Shown piece by piece: positions 61,744 through 64,000 of a stretch of 64,000 nucleotides of DNA (the stretch's first letter is position 1; each line of letters opens with the position of its first letter). This DNA comes from Mycobacteroides sp. CBMA 271 (GTDB lineage Bacteria; Actinomycetota; Actinomycetes; Mycobacteriales; Mycobacteriaceae): assembly GCF_009729205.1 (NCBI RefSeq), contig NZ_VTHB01000009.1, positions 1 to 64,000 on the forward strand, written 5' to 3'. Position numbers and translations under genes: made by a program. The notes under the pieces were generated by a model. It ran no database searches. It had not been told where the DNA came from and saw only the letters and a program-made list of their open reading frames with translations.

Positions 61744-63156
61744 CTAGCCCAGCATCGAGAACGGCTGCGCTTCCTCGATTTCCAGCGCGAGCTCAAGCAA
61801 GGTCCGCTCACTGCCGCGCTGACCGCTGAACATCACCCCGATGGGCAACCCGTCGGGGTCCTGCCCGAGCGGAAGCGATATTGCGGGCGCGCCGCAGGCG
61901 TTATGCAGTGGAGTGAATCCCACGTATGAGCTGAGCTTGTCCAGCAGCACCTCGGGATCCTGATCCGGCGTCAGGTATCCGATCCGCGGTGTGGTGTGGG
62001 TGAGCACCGGGGTGAGCACGGCGTCGACGTTCGCGAACCCGCGCTCGTACACCCGGGCCGATGCGGCCAGCCGGGCCAGGAACAGTGGTGCGCGGTACGA
62101 CCGCCGGACAAACCTGCGGCTCAGCCCGAGGGTCAGCGGGTCCAGCCGAGACGCGTCGAACCCGTCGAACATCCGCGAGCCGCCTTTGGCGATGGCGAAG
62201 GCCAGGAACGACCAGTAATCTTCGAAGTCGGTTTTGAAGGACGGCAGCACCGCGGGGATGTACGGCTCGACGGTGTGACCAAGAGATTCAACCACTTTCG
62301 CGGCAGAGTCCACCGCCTGCCGGGTGGCGGGATCCGTGGCCGGTGCAAAGGGGGAGTCCATACACAGGCCGATGCGCAGCCGGCGTTGCAGGGGGTGATC
62401 CACCCGGCCAATGGGCGTCAGCTTCGGGTGACGATAGTGCTGCTCGGCCGCCTCGAAGAACCGTGCGCAGTCGCGAACGCTGCGCACGAGCACTCCGTCG
62501 GCGACGATCTTCACCGGTGCGGAACTGCTCGACGGGTCGCCCAAAAGCCTTCCGCGACTGGGCTTGAGGCCGACTAGACCGCATACCGCCGCGGGGATTC
62601 GGATGGATCCGCCGCCGTCGTTGCCGTGTGCGATGGGCACCACCCCCGCGGCCACCAGCGCCGCCGACCCGCCGGAGGACCCGCCCGCGGAGAAGTCGGT
62701 GTGCCACGGATTGCGGGTGACCGAACCGCCCGAACGTTCCGTGCTGGCCGACCAACCGTATTCGGGCATGGTGGTCGACGCGATAGGAACGAGCCCGGTG
62801 CTGAGGAACTGTTGCGTAAACGGTCCGTCCACAGTCTGCAGCGTCGGCGGGATCGCCGCGGATCCTTCGGTCAGCGGCATGCCGGCGACGTGGATATTGT
62901 TTTTCGTGGCGGTGGGTACACCGTGAAAGGCCGCCAATGTGCCCGTGGCGCCGTCCATCGAGTTCACCCGCTCACGAGCCCGCGGAAAGTCCTTGAACTC
63001 CACCGCATTGAGCGCCGGATTGACCCTTTCGAGACGGACGATGGCGGCCTCGGCGCATTCGCCTGCGGTGACCTCGCCGGAGGCAATTCGTTCGGCGACA
63101 CCGGTGGCATCCAAGTCGCCGAGCGCGTCCTCGGTGAATGCGTGCACGCGCGTCAT
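61744..63156 (-). CDS. Amidase-signature family hydrolase
   Basis: This 470-residue enzyme has the Ser-cisSer-Lys triad: Lys85 in PTATKNNIHV, Ser160/161 in SAGGSSGGSAAL and Ser184 in GNDGGGSIRIPAA. It hydrolyses a carboxamide; the substrate is unknown, and it does not look like GatA because the C-terminal region differs. Its ATG overlaps the TetR stop by 4 bases, so the regulator and amidase form an operon transcribed away from the Rieske gene. Confidence 0.9.
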   Translation of the reverse strand: MTRVHAFTEDALGDLDATGVAERIASGEVTAGECAEAAIVRLERVNPALNAVEFKDFPRARERVNSMDGATGTLAAFHGVPTATKNNIHVAGMPLTEGSAAIPPTLQTVDGPFTQQFLSTGLVPIASTTMPEYGWSASTERSGGSVTRNPWHTDFSAGGSSGGSAALVAAGVVPIAHGNDGGGSIRIPAAVCGLVGLKPSRGRLLGDPSSSSAPVKIVADGVLVRSVRDCARFFEAAEQHYRHPKLTPIGRVDHPLQRRLRIGLCMDSPFAPATDPATRQAVDSAAKVVESLGHTVEPYIPAVLPSFKTDFEDYWSFLAFAIAKGGSRMFDGFDASRLDPLTLGLSRRFVRRSYRAPLFLARLAASARVYERGFANVDAVLTPVLTHTTPRIGYLTPDQDPEVLLDKLSSYVGFTPLHNACGAPAISLPLGQDPDGLPIGVMFSGQRGSERTLLELALEIEEAQPFSMLG

Positions 63157-63776
63157 GCGTGACCTCCTAGATAAGCGACGATCGCGTTGGTCAGCCCTCG
63201 ACGGGCCTCGTCTAGATCCGAATAGGTACCCAACTGTTTTTCCGATACGAGTCCGCGCATGGCGCCTGGGATAAAGGCGGCCACCTCACGCACTCGAACC
63301 GGATCGACATCCAGGCCATCGAACGCCTGCTGACACGCACGCGCCCAACGATGCTTCCACGAGGACAACTCGGCGGCGGTCTGGGGGTACACCCGCTCCA
63401 GCTCCGTGGGTTCCGGAGGCAGCGCCCGACGCAGATTCTCGATCGCCCGCGAGTCCGGTGAGGTCAAACCCCGATAGAGGGTTTCGACGATGGCGCTCAC
63501 CCGTCGATCCAGCGGCCCTTCCGGATCCGTGCGCCATGGTTGTTCTCCGCGGCGCTCGGCGGTGCACTGCAAGACCGCGGCCCACAGCCCGTCGATATCG
63601 CCGAACTGGTACTTGACCGCACCCCAGGTGGCGCCGCATTCCTTGGCAATCCTGTTCGCCGAAACCGCCGCCGGGTCGCCCGAGGCGAGTACGCGCAGCG
63701 CGGCGTCGAGCATGCCCTCGCGGGTCGCCAGGCCCCGACGATTTGCCCGTCGCCCGGTGGACACCGCTTCGCTCAT
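63153..63776 (-). CDS. TetR-family transcriptional regulator
   Basis: This 207-residue protein begins MSEAVSTGRRANRRGLATREGML. The helix-turn-helix is at about residues 41-65 (VSANRIAKECGATWGAVKYQFGDIDGL). It is divergent from the Rieske oxygenase gene. A strong palindrome in the 92-base gap is its probable operator, which would regulate both its own operon and the oxygenase. Confidence 0.9.
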   Translation of the reverse strand: MSEAVSTGRRANRRGLATREGMLDAALRVLASGDPAAVSANRIAKECGATWGAVKYQFGDIDGLWAAVLQCTAERRGEQPWRTDPEGPLDRRVSAIVETLYRGLTSPDSRAIENLRRALPPEPTELERVYPQTAAELSSWKHRWARACQQAFDGLDVDPVRVREVAAFIPGAMRGLVSEKQLGTYSDLDEARRGLTNAIVAYLGGHA

Positions 63777-63801
63777 CCCAAGGATGCTAGCGGTCGATGC
63801 T

Positions 63802-63825
63802 TTTTCATAGAGGTCTCTGTGAAAA
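63802..63825. promoter_or_regulatory. TetR operator between regulator-amidase operon and Rieske gene
   Basis: TTTTCATAGAG (63802-63812) and CTCTGTGAAAA (63815-63825) are inverted copies with one G-T exception and a 2-base centre. The site is 26 bases from the TetR start and 44 from the Rieske start. It is the clearest operator in the window. Confidence 0.65.
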
Positions 63826-63868
63826 TTGGCCGGATTCGGCTACTGTCACCCGCGTAAGGAGGTTCCGA

Positions 63869-64000
63869 TGCCGAAGCCGCCGCTGTCCATGAAGCCCACC
63901 GGGTGGTTCCAGGTCGCCTGGGCCGCGCAGATTGCGGTCGGTGCAGTGCATCGGATGACCTACTTCGGGCGTGAGATGGTGGCGTGGCGCGCGCACTCCG
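63869..64000 (+). CDS. Rieske-type oxygenase subunit, N-terminus only
   Basis: The gene starts at ATG 63869, five bases after a perfect AAGGAGG (63857-63863), and is cut by the window end after 44 codons. MKPTGWFQVAWAAQIAVGAVHRMTYFG and EMVAWRAHS are typical of the first beta strands of Rieske [2Fe-2S] oxygenase alpha subunits, before the CxH motif. The substrate cannot be told. The operator and TetR regulator next to it suggest an inducible degradation pathway together with the amidase. Confidence 0.7.

Overview
The window looks like a mycobacterial chromosome. It carries a PPE-PPW protein, an EsxH-like WXG100 tail, PhoP/PhoR, CYP126-type P450, Cfp29-type encapsulin and many GTG starts in GC-rich DNA. 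From memory, the order phoP-phoR-HIT, purD, esterase, TetR, purB, cyp126, membrane protein, purC, ptrB, FAD dehydrogenase, MBL hydrolase, purS-purQ, encapsulin-DyP, M18 peptidase, purL, CPBP protease, SCP-like protein, purF follows M. tuberculosis Rv0755c-Rv0808. The genome is a rearranged relative, and my best but unproven guess is the Mycobacteroides abscessus/chelonae group.

Layout. 1-4.4 kb: an esx/PPE edge with a small metal-binding protein, a methyltransferase, a flavoprotein and a DUF202 protein. 4.4-5.8 kb: tRNA-Thr, an HNH endonuclease and a protein built of ten decapeptide units. 5.8-8.1 kb: phoPR behind a visible PhoP box. 8.1-10.5 kb: a HIT protein and a divergent EamA/LysR pair. 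10.5-14.6 kb: an accessory island between two copies of an epoxide-hydrolase segment. One copy is a dead HIT/hydrolase chimera; the island holds an MpaB-like oxygenase, an enoyl-CoA hydratase and a double-HxlR regulator. 14.5-17.9 kb: intact hydrolase, amidohydrolase and TetR. 17.9-50.5 kb: purine genes (purD, B, C, S, Q, L, F) alternating with accessory metabolism: tandem Tat esterases, an aminotransferase, a P450, oligopeptidase B, a sugar porter, glutathione peroxidase, an encapsulin/DyP nanocompartment operon, tandem lipoproteins and two membrane enzymes coupled to purL. 50.5-54.2 kb: SRPBCC-like protein, AraC, SDR and epimerase. 54.3-59.6 kb: a four-gene peptide ABC importer. 59.6-64 kb: a lipase-like protein with a long disordered tail, an amidase-TetR operon with a clear operator, and the start of a Rieske oxygenase.

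Together the genes cover de novo IMP synthesis, acid/phosphate-type signalling, peroxide defence and peptide uptake. The least ordinary signals are a short dispersed repeat that supplies the ends of proteins at three loci, the chimeric pseudogene marking one side of the island, the decapeptide-repeat protein beside phoP, and several strong palindromes in intergenic DNA. Everything was read by eye; family names and M. tuberculosis comparisons are from memory, and no database was searched.
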